DNA from: Fomitopsis serialis
Lineage: Eukaryota; Basidiomycota; Agaricomycetes; Polyporales; Fomitopsidaceae
Reading direction: 5' to 3'
Length of the DNA stretch: 64,000 nucleotides
Assembly (NCBI RefSeq): GCF_022376445.1
Contig: NW_025954984.1
Location: forward strand, 1 to 64,000
Below, in pieces: positions 46,858-58,913 of this stretch (positions within the stretch are counted from its first letter, which is position 1; the number at the start of each line of letters is the position of its first letter). The position numbers and the translations under genes are program-made. Below the pieces are notes generated by a model. It made no database searches. It was not told the origin of the DNA and saw nothing but the letters and a program-made list of their open reading frames with translations.

Positions 46858-48685
46858 TCACAAAGCAGGTCCATCAGACTCTGCAGAATTCGTCGATCTA
46901 CGCCCGTCGCGCAAATGTTCAGAATTACAAACGTGCGAGGAAACGACGTGCATGGACGTACTCCGAGCCCTGCAGCAACCGCTCTTGCGCAGGCTTGATG
47001 ACCTCATTGAGAGTAGTTGAGTAGATCCTCTGCGATCGCAACATCTGCAGCGGATGGTCTCCTCTCTTGCATGCATCCTTGTGCGCCCGCCAATGTGCTT
47101 TCTGGCACGGCGCCCCGCAGTAATATATCTATGCTACCAGATGAGCAAACGTAGAACCACACATCCACGAAATCTACGAACCCTCTGACAACCGTGGCAG
47201 CGTTTCATCTTGAGCCCCGGACGCTCTACCGTCGTACACCCGGACGCTTCACATCTCTTCCAGAGGGGTTGGAAAAGGGGATCCAGCTTGGCCGCCCGTT
47301 CGATTGTGAGTACACTCCGAGTGTCTTGGCCGGATGCGATGTAATCGTCGACACGATCATTCCAACCGGAGCTGTAGTACTTGCCTGCAGCCCTCGGATG
47401 CCATTCCCCCTCCGGCCTAAAGATGTCTAACCTGTCAGACAGATACGGATTTTTCGGCATGGAGCACTGACATAGGCAAAAATTCAAACTGGATCACCGC
47501 ACACCGGAAAGCTGGGTCAGCTTTCTCGACGCTTTCGGTGTCGTTATGCTCGACGGCCATGAGCACGAGCTCTGAGGACTTCTTCTTTCCCGTGTCTGGC
47601 CATTTCGCGGACATCGCCGTGTTCATAGTGACAAACGAGATGTACTTTGCTGTATGCCCGTCGGCTTCCATCATGCGCTGGGTGACTTTCATACGCCCCC
47701 GTTCCTCGTCCCATCTCTCCACCAGTTCGACACTTCTGAGCTTGCAGCAGTTCGCATATGTCTTCGTCGACCTGCAAATGCATGCGAACGTAGGAGGATA
47801 TGGGTGGTCGCCCGATCCGTGACATTCGGAGAGTGGTTTTCCCGAGAAGCACGGGCATTTACGCGGTGGTCGCGCCGGTGGTTCCGTCTTCGATGCCAAA
47901 CGCGCTACCAGCTCTTTGCAAGCTGATGCTCTCGCGGGATCGATTGCCGAAGTATCCATCGTCTCAATCAGGGGACTTAGATTTTCGGAGCAGGCGCGAA
48001 TACATTCAGGAGCGGTCCCGTGGAGAGCAAACAGATCAAGTAGTTCCAAGTCTAGATTTGCCCAAGCAAGGAGGAAGGGAACGCGCGACGGCTCCTTGTA
48101 AGGGACGAGATTGACATCGGCGTGCTGCTCGACTAGAATCTTCACCATGTGTCGCAACCGAGAAATAGAGGATATGACGAGGCTTTCGTCCTCGGTCCGA
48201 CCGTGGCGCTGTCGCTCGGCCACTTCTTGTGAGAAACCAAGCAACTCTTGCATGGCGCATGACAGCGGTGTCTGCCCCTTGACGTCCCTACGGTTGACGT
48301 CGGCACCAAGACGTATGCATTCGTATACGAACGGCACGTCACAGATCCGCACGGCGAGGTGGAGGTATGTACTCCCACTTCCATTGGGCATGACCTGCGG
48401 GAGGGACCAATCGGTGTTGTTGTGACCAGCCCATGATTCGTCAATTGTCGAATACGGATCCCCTAGTGCGAGGACGTAGTGTCGTAGTATCAAATGACGC
48501 ATAGGGAAACTCCTGGCATCGTGCCCGAAGATTTCCGACTGCTCGGAGTAGAAGGGTGGATCAACCTGAAGTTTGAGTTCGTCGAGCAGAGCCTGCGGCA
48601 AGCACACTGGTAAGTTTGTTTTCGGCATAATTGAAAGTGGAAGCCAATCGACGTTGATTGCGGGGAGTTGCTGCAGCGAAGACAT
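46858..48685 (-). CDS. Ankyrin/SEC-C/MYND-finger protein, paralogue D (intact)
   Basis: Four exons, 48685-47472, 47416-47182, 47128-46962 and 46897-46858, give 551 residues without interruption. The start MSSLQQLPAINVDWLPLS aligns with paralogue C. An ankyrin-like unit (YLHLAVRICDVPFVYECIRL and NRRDVKGQTPL) lies at about 48370-48250. Two Cys clusters follow (CPCFSGKPLSECH, CICRSTKTYANCC); the first is a SEC-C zinc motif. The MYND finger is split by intron 2 (CEASGCTTV, RCHGCQR | YYCGAPCQKAHW, HKDACKR). Intron 1 uses GTCAGT at 47471; the frame beyond it would meet a stop if unspliced. Exact function is unknown; MYND fingers usually bind proteins. It is convergent with F-box B. Confidence 0.88.
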
Positions 48686-49340
48686 GGGACGACAGTACAA
48701 GACTCGAGCTCGCAGTGGTGGTGGTTCGATAACAGCTCGCAGTGGTGGTGGTTCGATAATAAGCGCAGAAGTGCAGAAGTAGTACTGGTACCGGATATGG
48801 ATGATGGTGAGCGGCCGGCGGCCCGAGTACTCCACTGGCGTAGGCTCGGTAGGATTCTTGAGTCTCCTCGATTCCGTATGTACATTCACAGTCAACTTGC
48901 GCCACGGATCTCTTGCACTTGATTAGGCCAGTTTTAGCCTGGAAGACTTCAGTGCGACAGAGTTAGGTTAGATACAAGCCGCCTCCTCCACGTGTTATTT
49001 CGTGCTCCGGCTCACTTGGCTGCAATGCGGCGACCACAGATTTCTGACAGACGCGTTGTATGCAGTTCATGACATTGGTACGTCACAACGAACCACGCGA
49101 TGTTCTATCATGGTGCCAATAATTCAGAGGGACAACATTAACAATCCATAGTCCAACAACATAATAAGTTACTCGAAATGCGATACAAAGCGGACACACC
49201 TAGAGCCTCGTAACACCAAAAGACCGGGATCGGTTCACGGTGCATGGATGGCACCTCGGATTTCCCGCTCGTCGTTAGCGAGGACCTCACGTCGGCCGGG
49301 ATACAACGCCGTGACTACTTCGCGCTCATGCCATCGAGTA
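48686..49340. other. Upstream region of MYND D
   Basis: A 27-base unit (AGCTCGCAGTGGTGGTGGTT...) is duplicated in tandem at about 48712-48766, just upstream of the start. No gene is supported in the rest. Confidence 0.5.
49111..49207 (+). repeat. Direct repeat flanking the MYND D gene, copy 2
   Basis: Diverged direct copy of 46366-46476, with a few small deletions. It lies in the 3' flank of the phosphoesterase gene. Confidence 0.75.
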
Positions 49341-50739
49341 TCAGAGGGCGAGGTCGAATCCGAGTGGGATAGCGGAGTGAGCGTATACTCGATAGAGAGC
49401 GCGGAGAGCACGCCGCCATACGCATGTGAGATACCTGGGCAGCAGGTCGATATCAGTGCTGTCGATCAGTATACACAATGGGCAACTTACCAGTGTCGAT
49501 GATGATGATCTTCCCGCCACATCTCGAGGTGATATGCTACGCCCCGTACCTCAGTTCTTGTCCGTACGCCTTGCACGAAATACGGCTTACCTCAAAGTCC
49601 GGTGTATGGCCCATGACCATTCTCCGTGTGCCCGTCCTTCTCAGGACATCATCCACCAGGCTGCACACCTTGTGCTCCGAGTCCAGTGCCCATCCGCGAT
49701 ACCACAGCGGCCCATCTCCGCCATACAGCTCTCTCTCCGCCTCCGTCGCATCCGGGGGAAGGCCTGTATACGGATGCGGCGGCGAGGGCGGCGGAGGCGG
49801 GTGCGAGTGGATCTTCCGGAGGAGACCCGCACCCAGTTCGTTGATGCGCGACGGGAAGGGGGTGAGGTCGTGGTAGGTCGGCGAGAGACCGCCGTGCACG
49901 AAGGACAGGGCGGCGTGCGAGAGGACGTTGGTGGACGTGGAGGAGACGTAGTCGGTGTTGGGCGGCCCGAGGGAGGGGTGCAGAGGTAGGCGGGAGGTTA
50001 CGGTGTAGTTTGCTGCCCAAGACTTGCCGATGCGACCGGTGGAGAGCATCCGTTGGCGCGCCGCGACGCCGCCGAAGGTATTGATTTCGGAGGGGCGGAC
50101 GTATCTATTGTGCAGTTTCAGGGTGCGCTTAGTACTATGGTGAAGACGTCTCACCTCCAGTCACCTGTGCGCAGACAGTGAGCCTCGCATAGTGTATGAA
50201 TATGGACCCACGTACCAATAACGTTCATCCACTCATGGTTACCTAGGTGCGACAGGACCGTGCCACCCACGGCATGAGCCTGCTCGCGAAGCTTGTCCAT
50301 CCACAAGTACAGCTTAATGGTGTCATCTCCTCTGCGAGCAAACACATGGGCTCTCGAATCCACCCGTGCAGTCATTTCATTTCATAGCTCACCGGTCGAT
50401 GATGTCGCCCGTCTGCACGAAGAAGTCAACTTCGCCCGACCAGTCGCCATTTCCATCGACCACTCCCGCCATCTGAAGCACCTTCTGCGCGTTCGGCATG
50501 TCGCCGTGGAGGTCGCCCACCGCAACGATGCGCCTAGTGAACGGCCGCACATCGTGCTTCCCATCGTAGGGTGCTTTCTGGCCGTGCTGCGACGGGGCTG
50601 TTAGGTCGAGATGCTTGCCTATATACCACGAGACGGGAAACTTCGCAGCAGACTTAAACAGGTGGATTGGCGGAGGGAATACGAGGAAGAGTGCCACTAT
50701 GGGCGTCATCATCGTGAGCCAGATGATTAGCCGTGGCAT
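49341..50739 (-). CDS. Membrane-anchored calcineurin-like metallophosphoesterase
   Basis: Exons 50739-50393, 50331-50216, a 10-base exon 50164-50155 and 50104-49591 join in phase. The N-terminus is hydrophobic (IIWLTMMTPIVALFLVFPPP), probably a membrane anchor. The metal-binding blocks are complete: GDLHGD, GDIIDRG, GNHEWMN, VHGGLSP and MGHTP. The family cleaves phosphoesters with a two-metal centre. The last part (GGGKIIIIDTGISHAYGG) is clearly homologous. It joins across intron 49451-49487 (GTAAGT...CAG), but the splice from HTPDFE to GGGKIIII is out by one base with the obvious GTAAGC donor. Either a base is missing in the assembly, a non-obvious splice is used, or the C-terminus is damaged. 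The model ends at the TGA at 49341. Confidence 0.8.
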
Positions 50740-51005
50740 GGCGGGCGGATGCTACTAGCGAGTGCACCTAGACGGAGATGGACGAGGGAAGAGTCCTGAG
50801 CGTCGCGCACCCCAAGTCCGAGTCGATCAGGTCGCGTCTCAGGCGCGCACGCGCTTCTTGCCTCCGCCCGCCATCCTCCCGCCGGAGGAGCAGCCATCCT
50901 CATTCCCGAGCCGCTCGTGCACTGGACGAGGTGAGCAAACCCAAAAGATGCACAGAGGAGTAACCTACCATTCATGTACAGTGTCATTCTGCTGCCGAAA
51001 GTGCG
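50740..51005. promoter_or_regulatory. Short divergent promoter region
   Basis: Only 266 bases separate the start codons of the phosphoesterase (minus) and the tail-anchored protein (plus). Shared regulation is plausible, but no specific site is recognised. Confidence 0.4.
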
Positions 51006-52009
51006 ATGCGTTCAACTCCGGTGCAGACTCGGTCACGTCGCGCCCGAGAAAACCGCGCACCTGGGACAACCGACGCGCCCCGAGTCTCCGATAAAAGTAC
51101 GAAGGACGTGTCTGCATCTGCAAGCACCCTCATGCTGCGCGACCTCAATTCGTCTCGCAACGATTCAGACACTATGTCGACGGGCATTTTGGACCAAAAA
51201 ACGTTGGTTCATCTGCGTCGGAGGGGCGCTGAAGGCGCGGCGGATCCGGAGCCAACGACGCGAAAGGAGCCTCGTATTCCTCGAACGAAGCCCTACGTAC
51301 TTGTGCCCTCACTCCCAGAGCTGCGTCCGCCTGCGACCACGCGTCTGCAGGACCTAGCCGTGGATAAATACTCCGGCTCTACGGCAACCAGCCAGCGAAT
51401 GTCGTACGTGCTCATATTTGATGTAAACATGTCCCCTGATGTACCGTGTCACCATGCAGGCATAGTGTCCGTCCACCGTTGGAGGCAGAAGAGCTCATGG
51501 CTGTTACTTCTGGTCCTGTTGACCCATCGCCAGTCCCATCGGATGAACTCCCTAGTCAGACCGTTCTTCCGGACATCCCTTTCATCGACTTTCGCCCCAG
51601 GCGGCGCAGGCGATCGAGCGTGTCCTCCCGGCCCCTTCTTCCCGAACACATCCCTGCAGCTGAGCTCAAGCTCGCTGTGAACCCTGGCATCGCTCCTCAA
51701 GGCATCCTACTCGCTGGCGATCGCTTGTCGTACGTTCCTCCCGGGCACCTCAAGTTCGCGCCCTCTCCTGTGCGCGACACGGTACCCTCGGCGGCGGCAG
51801 CCAGCTCTATCTTGGAGTCGATCAAGACTGAAGATACTGATGCTGTTCTACCTTGCCCACTGGTTGCTGAGACGGCGCCTTCTGACAATCACTCGGTCTT
51901 GCGGTCAGTGTCCCTCGGCTTCTTCTGTGGAACTGTACTGTCCAGTTTCTGTCTCGTTCTCTTGGCTGTTGTGTGGTCCGTCTTTGTTGTGGTGTTCACT
52001 GATGTGTAA
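51006..52009 (+). CDS. Tail-anchored membrane protein of unknown function
   Basis: Two exons, 51006-51403 and 51460-52009, give 315 residues. The donor is GTACGT at 51404. It keeps phase, whereas the nearby GTAAAC does not. The N-terminal 290 residues are Ser/Arg/Pro-rich and probably disordered (RSTPVQTRSRRARENRAPG). A conserved-looking middle has DLPSQTV-like and IDFRPRRRRRSSVSSRPLLP segments, then GILLAGDRLSYVPPGHLKF. The C-terminus is a single hydrophobic helix (LGFFCGTVLSSFCLVLLAVV) followed by a short tail, typical of tail-anchored proteins. I do not recognise the family. Confidence 0.68.
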
Positions 52010-52306
52010 ATGGCACCCATGTACTGTAGACGCAACCTGTTTGTCGAAGTGTACTCATACTCCTTCTTTGTGATGATTGTCTTACTGTCTTGCGAATGAA
52101 GCTTTGACATAACCATCAGCAGCTCGTAAGATCCCTTGCTCGAAGAGCAAGGTTCCTCAGGTCGAAAATGTTGGCCCCCGTCCTGAGCACAAAACGACAA
52201 TCATTTTCTGACTACACAAATACTGTACAGCTTTTAAGCATTATATCTTCGCTCGCACGGCACTACCGGAGGCACCAGCACTCGAAGGAGCCAGCAATCC
52301 ACTGAG

Positions 52307-53030
52307 TCACAAGAGCTTCGCGATCTCTGCGTCGATAGCTTCGGGCGTGGTGGTGGACGCCCAGCGGCCGACGACCTTCCCTTCCTTATCTACCAGGAAC
52401 TTCTCGAAATTCCACTGTGCCGCAAGCCGTCCGCCGTCAGCCGCCGTCCTCGGACGTCGAGGCACAGAGACGCACCTTGATCCTGGTCATGCCGAGCAGC
52501 CCGGCCTTCTGGCTCTTGAGCCACTTGAAGACCTCGTTCGTGTTGTCGCCGTTCACGTCCGTCTTCTTCGTGAGCGGGAAGGACACGCCGTGGTTGAGCG
52601 TGCAGAACTCGGCGATCTTCTCGTCGTTCTCCGGTTCCTGCCCGCCGAACTGGTGGCGCGTTGGGCGATGAGGGGGCTGTATACCGCCGTCTAACCAGAA
52701 AGACTCACCTGGTTGCAGGGGAAGCCAACGAGGACGAAGTCCTTCTCCTTGTACTTGTCCCAGAGAGCCTGGAGACCTGAGACGCATGGAACGTTATCTC
52801 ACGCGTAGGCCTCTCGGAGCAGCGGAGACTTACCCTTGTACTGGGGCGTGAAGCCGCTGTTCAACGTTCATCGACATCGCATGTCACCCTCTCGTTCGGT
52901 GATCGGAGCGCGTATGCACGCACCACTTCGAAGCCGTGTTCACGATCAGGACGACCTTGCCCTTCAGCTCGGCGAAGTCGAGAGTCTTTCCTCCGGGGAG
53001 TTCAGCCTTGAGGTCGTAGAACGACGTCAT
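52307..53030 (-). CDS. Glutathione-peroxidase-like thiol peroxidase (HYR1/Gpx type)
   Basis: Five exons, 53030-52924, 52856-52834, 52776-52709, 52649-52476 and 52414-52307, give 159 residues, the usual length. The peroxidatic Cys36 (NTASKCGFTPQY) has its codon split by intron 1 (TG|C). The second exon is only 23 bases. GFPCNQFGGQEP supplies the resolving Cys and the catalytic Gln, and WNFEKFLVD the catalytic Trp. Such enzymes reduce peroxides with thioredoxin rather than glutathione, and some act as peroxide sensors. The frame is open upstream to an ATG at 53240, adding about 70 residues rich in Arg, Ser and Leu (MLAIRNSLLPTIRLPRRPF). This looks like a mitochondrial presequence, so two isoforms may be made. 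Confidence 0.93.
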
Positions 53031-53327
53031 CTCTGCGAGAGTGTTATGAGAGTCGGCTCGTGAAGTGGTTGTTGCGAAGCTCCGGGGTCGGTCTGCGCTC
53101 ACGACCAGTCTTCTGGCGATTCGCGAGGATACGAGAGAGTAAGCCCGTAGGGAGGATAACGAGCTGGACAGATGGCTGATAACAAAGGGCCGTCGAGGCA
53201 ACCGAATTGTGGGGAGAAGTGAGTTCCGAATGGCGAGCATCTCAGCGCGGCGGATGCATACGGTACATAAGTAGCTGCTTACAGCGACGGAGCATGTGCC
53301 AGGGCAGTTGCTGGGCAAAGCAGACAA

Positions 53328-53822
53328 TTCTTTCAGCCTCCGTGCGCCCCGGATATTTACCCGGCGCGATAAGTAGCGACGTCGACCCCAGACCGACGGG
53401 CCAGACGTCGACGGACAATGTCTTCGTGCTTACCCTTGCCTGACCGTCGACCTGCATTGCACGCAAATGTATGTACTGTATCTCCCTTCCTTCTGACAGC
53501 CACTACACAACTTTTGAGAGTCGACTCCGCCCCGCCAGCTAACGAGAGCGCCTTGTCTTAACTCTTGAGCTTAAAGCGCCGTTGTCAGCATACCGTATTG
53601 GCTCATTCCTGCTCGTATTGCACAATCAGGCGAGCTCGAAGGTCCTGCACGACGCCGGCGGGAATGTCAAAATGTCAACCAACCCCCTGCGCCGCCCTCG
53701 CCGCCCATTCCCCAGATACCCGACGAGGAGCTGACTCACCAGAGCCGCTCGGACCGCTTCGTTGAATACCAATTTATATGTTCTACACACAACTGACGCT
53801 TGATAGAACATATTGCGAGGCA
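53328..53822. other. Intergenic, nothing recognised
   Basis: This is the spacer between the peroxidase 5' end and the TERT 3' end. No splice-supported frame is seen. Confidence 0.45.
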
Positions 53823-56800
53823 TCAGAAAGAAAGCAAGCTCAAGGTCGTGAGGCCATCCTTCACGATGCCTCTGAAGCTCTTGCGAAGGCGACGGTTTCG
53901 AGGCCGCGACAATTCGAGCTGCAGCCATTTGAGTAGTTGGCAGTATGTCTTTGGTTTCCGCGAGAGGACCGTGTGGAACGCGTGGGTCCCAAGCCTACCA
54001 GGAATCGCGGTCAGGTGGGAAGGCAGCGGCGGGGTAGCAGGGCGTAAGCGTACCATACGACTTGATCTTGCTGGAGGTCACAGCGTCCAGAGGAGGCTTT
54101 GGCGACCTTGTTTGATGACTTGTTCCGCATTGTAGCAAACGTATATCTGATCATCTGCTGTATCGTATCTGCAAGCGCACCGTGTTAGTGCTCGATCGCA
54201 GTCACTGCCTGTAATCACGTACTACGGAGGAAAGCGACGTTCTTCATGACACGCGAACCCCACGAGCGAAGGTAGTAGTGCATCTTCATGGCGGAGAGCA
54301 GGAAGTTCTGGTAGATGTTGAGATGTACTGTGTGCCGGGAGTTCAGGCCGACGTCGGTGAAGAGGATGTGGCTCTTAGCCTTGGTCAGTCTGCGAGAAGG
54401 TGAGCAGTTCGGTCTGAGGAGGGCTAGACCATGCGGAACGTACTGCATCATCTTGTGGACAAAGGTAACGCCTGGGCGTCGTCCGCGCTCTACTGTCAAC
54501 GAATCCTGGAGATCTGATGATATACTTATGAGTGAAATAGCCCGCAGTTTAGGCTAGCAAACACCTACATGTCTCATGGTAGCGAGTATAATCTGCTGAG
54601 ACGGACAGGTCGGTCATATTGATCATGAAGCCGCACCAAGGAAAGCCTGTGGGGGCATAAGCCGAGGGCGTCGCCGTAAACGGACGCGGGCTCACTCTTT
54701 TGCTGAGGGTCAGTAATGTTAATGTCAGGGTCATAGTCGAAATTCGTTAATGTCTTCTCCTTCGATATGAAGCACCCATACTCTGGATGACCTTAGAATG
54801 ATATGAGCCTACATCAGTAGACAGCGATCACGAACATACCTTGGATCATCATGCCTAAAAAGCGCCTCGCACGCAGTAGATCGGTCGTGAGAAACAGGTA
54901 GTCGTCGACGAGTCTCAGTAGGAGCTGAAGAGACATGGCTAAGCTTCCGCAAGTAACGCGCAAAAAGGATACTCACGCTATGGACATCGTCTGTGAACTT
55001 GAAGTGTTTTCGCTCCAGATCACCGTAAAAGAACGAGCACAGCAAAGTAGATAGCACGGATCCCTGTGGAATACCAACCATCTGGCGGTAATAACAGTCT
55101 CCAATCTGGTATACATTCAGAATTGCGTTCGCTCGTGACTGCTCTGCTTCGACCTACCTTAACTATATTCTCAGTGATATGCTCCTCTAGTAGCGCCATG
55201 ATGTCCTGCTTCTGCGCGAAAGGATACACCACCTGTTACGGGACGATCAGGTTCACTGCGCAACGACAAGAAAGAAATGCGCTTACCTGATCCACAAATA
55301 TAGTGTGTCGAAGTGCCGCTGCCAGCTTCGCCGCAAAGTCAAGGAAGTGAGGATGGTCGTCTTCGGTGTATCAGCGCCACAGATTTCGTCAATCGGGAAA
55401 CAAGTAGCAGGTACCTTCTGGCTGAGCCTTCTTAGCATACTTGCGTCGCACTCTAGAGCCGACACAGTTCACTTGGCCGTACCGTTGAATTACATATCCG
55501 TCCTATCGTGAATGATTAACGAATTTCAGACGAAGATACCTTCCCAAGTTCCATACCTCTGATATCGCGTCCTTCAGGATCTCTAATAGCTTGGACTGCT
55601 CAATGGTATCGAAACAGGCCTGGACGTCAACCTTGACGAAGTACAGCTTCGGACTGCATACCAAAATGTGCGATCAATCGCCGACCTAAGATGAAGCCCG
55701 AATGACGCACAGCTTTCCATCAGTGCCATGCTCGAGTAGGCGGCTCTTGTAAGCCTTTAACTTCGTGTAAACTTCGTTAGAGCCGAAGACGGATGCTCCT
55801 AGCAACCCCGGTTGATTCTCCTGGTTTACTGCGTTATTAAAAGGACGGCCATCTAGAATGATTGGGACTCACCTTCTCGTAGGTCAAGATTTGGAAGGCC
55901 GCTTGCAGGATCTGGTTGATGGACGGCTGGGGTCGATCTCTGCCATCCTATACGAATACAGCATGTTTGATAAACTATTAGCCATCAATATGCCAAACCT
56001 GCATGATGTACGGACCTTTGTTGACACCTTACGTTTGCGCAGATTAACAATGGGTCGCACACCTGTCTCCTTCGGCAGGAGTCTCACGAAAGAGAAGCCA
56101 AGCTTCCTCTGTCGCAGGATCTCTTCGGCTTCGCGCTGTAGTGCGCGCCACGGTCATAACCCACTTTAAGCCGGAGAGAGCGATCGAGAACAAACCTGCT
56201 CTATCCTCTGGAATGTCTCGGAGCTCAGCTTCTCGACGAGTGGGATGCACAACGCGGACCAGTCGTCCTGCCTGAAGTAGAGGACTCGTCTTCGGAATGC
56301 CGAGGACTCTGTTACATAGAACGTCGTCTACAGGTCGTTCAGTCCAACATACGCATAATATAGCAGTATGCCTTACCCTGAGAAGCGGGATCAGGAACGA
56401 GTCAAAATACCAGAACATGAACTCCTCGAGCAGCTCACGCCGCTTGATCGCGTCCGTGCGTGAAACTCGCGGTTGTGCGTTGTCTGGGGCGAGCCAGTCA
56501 CATTCCGTGACGCTGAAGCCCTGCAGGATGTTGTGCAGCGTGGTAGTCTCGTATCGCCTAGACGTAATGAACGTCTTGACATCTGGAGTGACATCAGCGT
56601 AGTCCGACGTGGTACTGCACTTGCTACTGACGCTCGTTGATCAGTCTGCGATTCTTCCGGCACCCCCACATAATCCTCGGAATGACAGCGTCTGTGACGG
56701 AAGTCACGAAGCGATATACCTGTATCCCGATTGTCAGCGATCACAAGGAGACCAACGGCTCAAACTCCACCTCAGCATGACTGCAGGCAAATTCAGCGAA

Positions 56801-58584
56801 GCGAGGCTTGTACTTGAAGTGCCGTCGTGCTTGAGAGAGTCCATGAGGAGTGATGGGACGGCCAGCGGAGTCTGTAGACACATTCACTTCTCTGAAAGAA
56901 GGTTGTGAGCGGAGCTGTATGGACTGCTCCGACATCATTTCCTAGCAGTGACGTATCGGTCAGTTCGCGAACTCGTCAGACAGCCTGATAGGGCCACTTA
57001 CAAGGATAATACTGCTATCGAGTGTCGACTTGTCCTCTGCCTTGATCTACGAAAGCGTTTTGGTGACAGCACGAACGGATTCTGGGAGGATCTGACCTTC
57101 GATGGGCAAACTAGTTCGAGTAATGCCTTGTATCTGCATTTTCGATGTTTCCAGATCATCTGGTCGAGGATATGCAGCGCGGCTTTCACTCTCTTGGGAG
57201 TTTTCTGCGCCCCGGCTCTCTGAATTCGGCATTTGAGCTCATACCAACTGACACAAACTACCCATCAACGAACCTTGATCTCACTTTCCCGGTCCAGGTA
57301 ATCGAGCGACTTATGCGATTGAAAGCTAGCCCGCTCATTCTCGACGAACGGGTGCGATAGGCCATACTGGCGTGGAAACACGTACTTCGCGAGATGTCGC
57401 ACATGTGCCTCTAGTTCCTTTGGGTCGAGACCGCCGCGACAGTCTGCAGTGGTAATGCGATGTGAATAGTATGATGGGGAAATCACATTTAATACATCTG
57501 CGAGAAGAGGTCGACTGTTACGTTCGTGATGTAGAGGAGGTTTGCGACTTACGTTTTGGAGGAAGACCGATAACAATTGTGCTATTCTTTGGAACGAGGT
57601 ATGGCCACGAGTAAAACAAACGAGATCGTGGGATGACGATGTCGGCCGTGGTTCGCCTGCATCCCCATGAATCAATTGAATCAATCCACAAGCGCATATA
57701 CGCACTTGACAAGCGTCGTCGCAGCACGTCTTTTTGCAGACGACGTTGAGTCCAATCGGGTAGCGGAGTCAGCTTTCATGCGCTTTCGGGGCCTCTCGTC
57801 TAATTGAGGGCTAACAGCTTTGCGCTTCAGACTGCCCGCTTTGCTCTTAGATAGAGCCGAAAACTGCGCTCCATGTATGCCCGACACAAATGGAGGCGCC
57901 TTAAGGTGAATGATAGGTTCGCCCGTGACTTGACATAGACAGTCATTGGAAAGCGGGATGAATATGGAAGTTTCTGTTAGGAGATGAAACATCACGTCTT
58001 CACCAATCCTTCGCAGGGCATATCAGAATAAGCCTTAGGAAAGAATCTATGGGAGCACCCACCTTTCGAACAGCGTACGCCACTCAGATGATTGTATGGT
58101 CGTCACATTGGTGTTGATGAAGTAGTTGACGAGGGGTACGCGTGTGCCAACGCGCCCGACCTCTCCATTGTGTCTGGCCTTTACACGCTCAGTAATTCAT
58201 TGTATACCTCGTCTTAGCACGTACTTGGCGATATCCAGAGGCTATGATGTTCGTCGAGCGACCTTTACCTTTGGACAGCAATCGTTCCTGCGCTTTGTCG
58301 ATGACCTATTCTGATGTTATAGACATCACTGTTTCCGTCCGCAAGGTGCAGTCACTGACCTCGTGTAGATGTACCATAGGCGGCTTGGCGTTGATTTTTC
58401 TACGGTCGGTGAGAGGTGCCTCTGGGACGACATGGGATCCTCGTAGGAGGGCAGTAAAGCTGGGAGGATCATCCGACCGTAGAATTGAGGAACCATCCTC
58501 GAAGCATACGTGATTCTGAAGATACTGGTGTAAGCCGCTTACCACGGGATAGTAGGCCTGCAAGATGGACAATGTCACTGCCAT
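53823..58584 (-). CDS. TERT: Telomerase reverse transcriptase
   Basis: Many short exons read on the minus strand give the full TERT order. The N-terminus at 58584 is MAVTLSILQAYYPVVSGL. The RNA-binding region has RVGTRVPLVNYFINTNV, IVIPRSRLFYSWPYLVP and HLAKYVFPRQYGLSHPF. KTPKRVKAALHILDQMIWKH follows, then VYRFVTSVTDAVIPRIMWG. Reverse-transcriptase motifs come next: FVRLLPKETGVRPIVNLRK (1/2, near 56090-56045), VKVDVQACFD (A, 55630-55605), GIPQGSVLS (B, near 55078-55050) and LLRLVDDYLF (C, 54920-54893). GFPWCGFMI and the C-terminal extension, ending LLKWLQLELSRPRNRR, complete it. The three catalytic aspartates are present. It copies an RNA template onto chromosome ends in the nucleus. I checked joins only by motif continuity, so exact exon borders need cDNA. 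Length is on the order of 1,100 residues. No break was noticed. Confidence 0.93.
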
Positions 58585-58913
58585 CGTGGACAGAACGAAG
58601 CCACAATTGGCTCTTGGACCGTGACAGTGGAGCGCGTCGATTCGGAAGTCGCGTCGCGGTAGGTACACGACCACGTGCTCGTGGCCCACCTCAAACGCCT
58701 GCCGCGGTGCAACGCGTTTATCGCATGGGATCGCCTCGTGTTTTGAGACGCAGAGAATCACAAATGCCCATGTATTGGCCTAGAGTACACGCATACGCAA
58801 TATAAACCGAATTGTATTCTACACCAGTGCAACGAAAGCTAAGATGAAAGCAGGGAATAGATTTGGTACAGACTACTGAGCACACGTTTCACAACCATTC
58901 AACAGCTTTCTAA

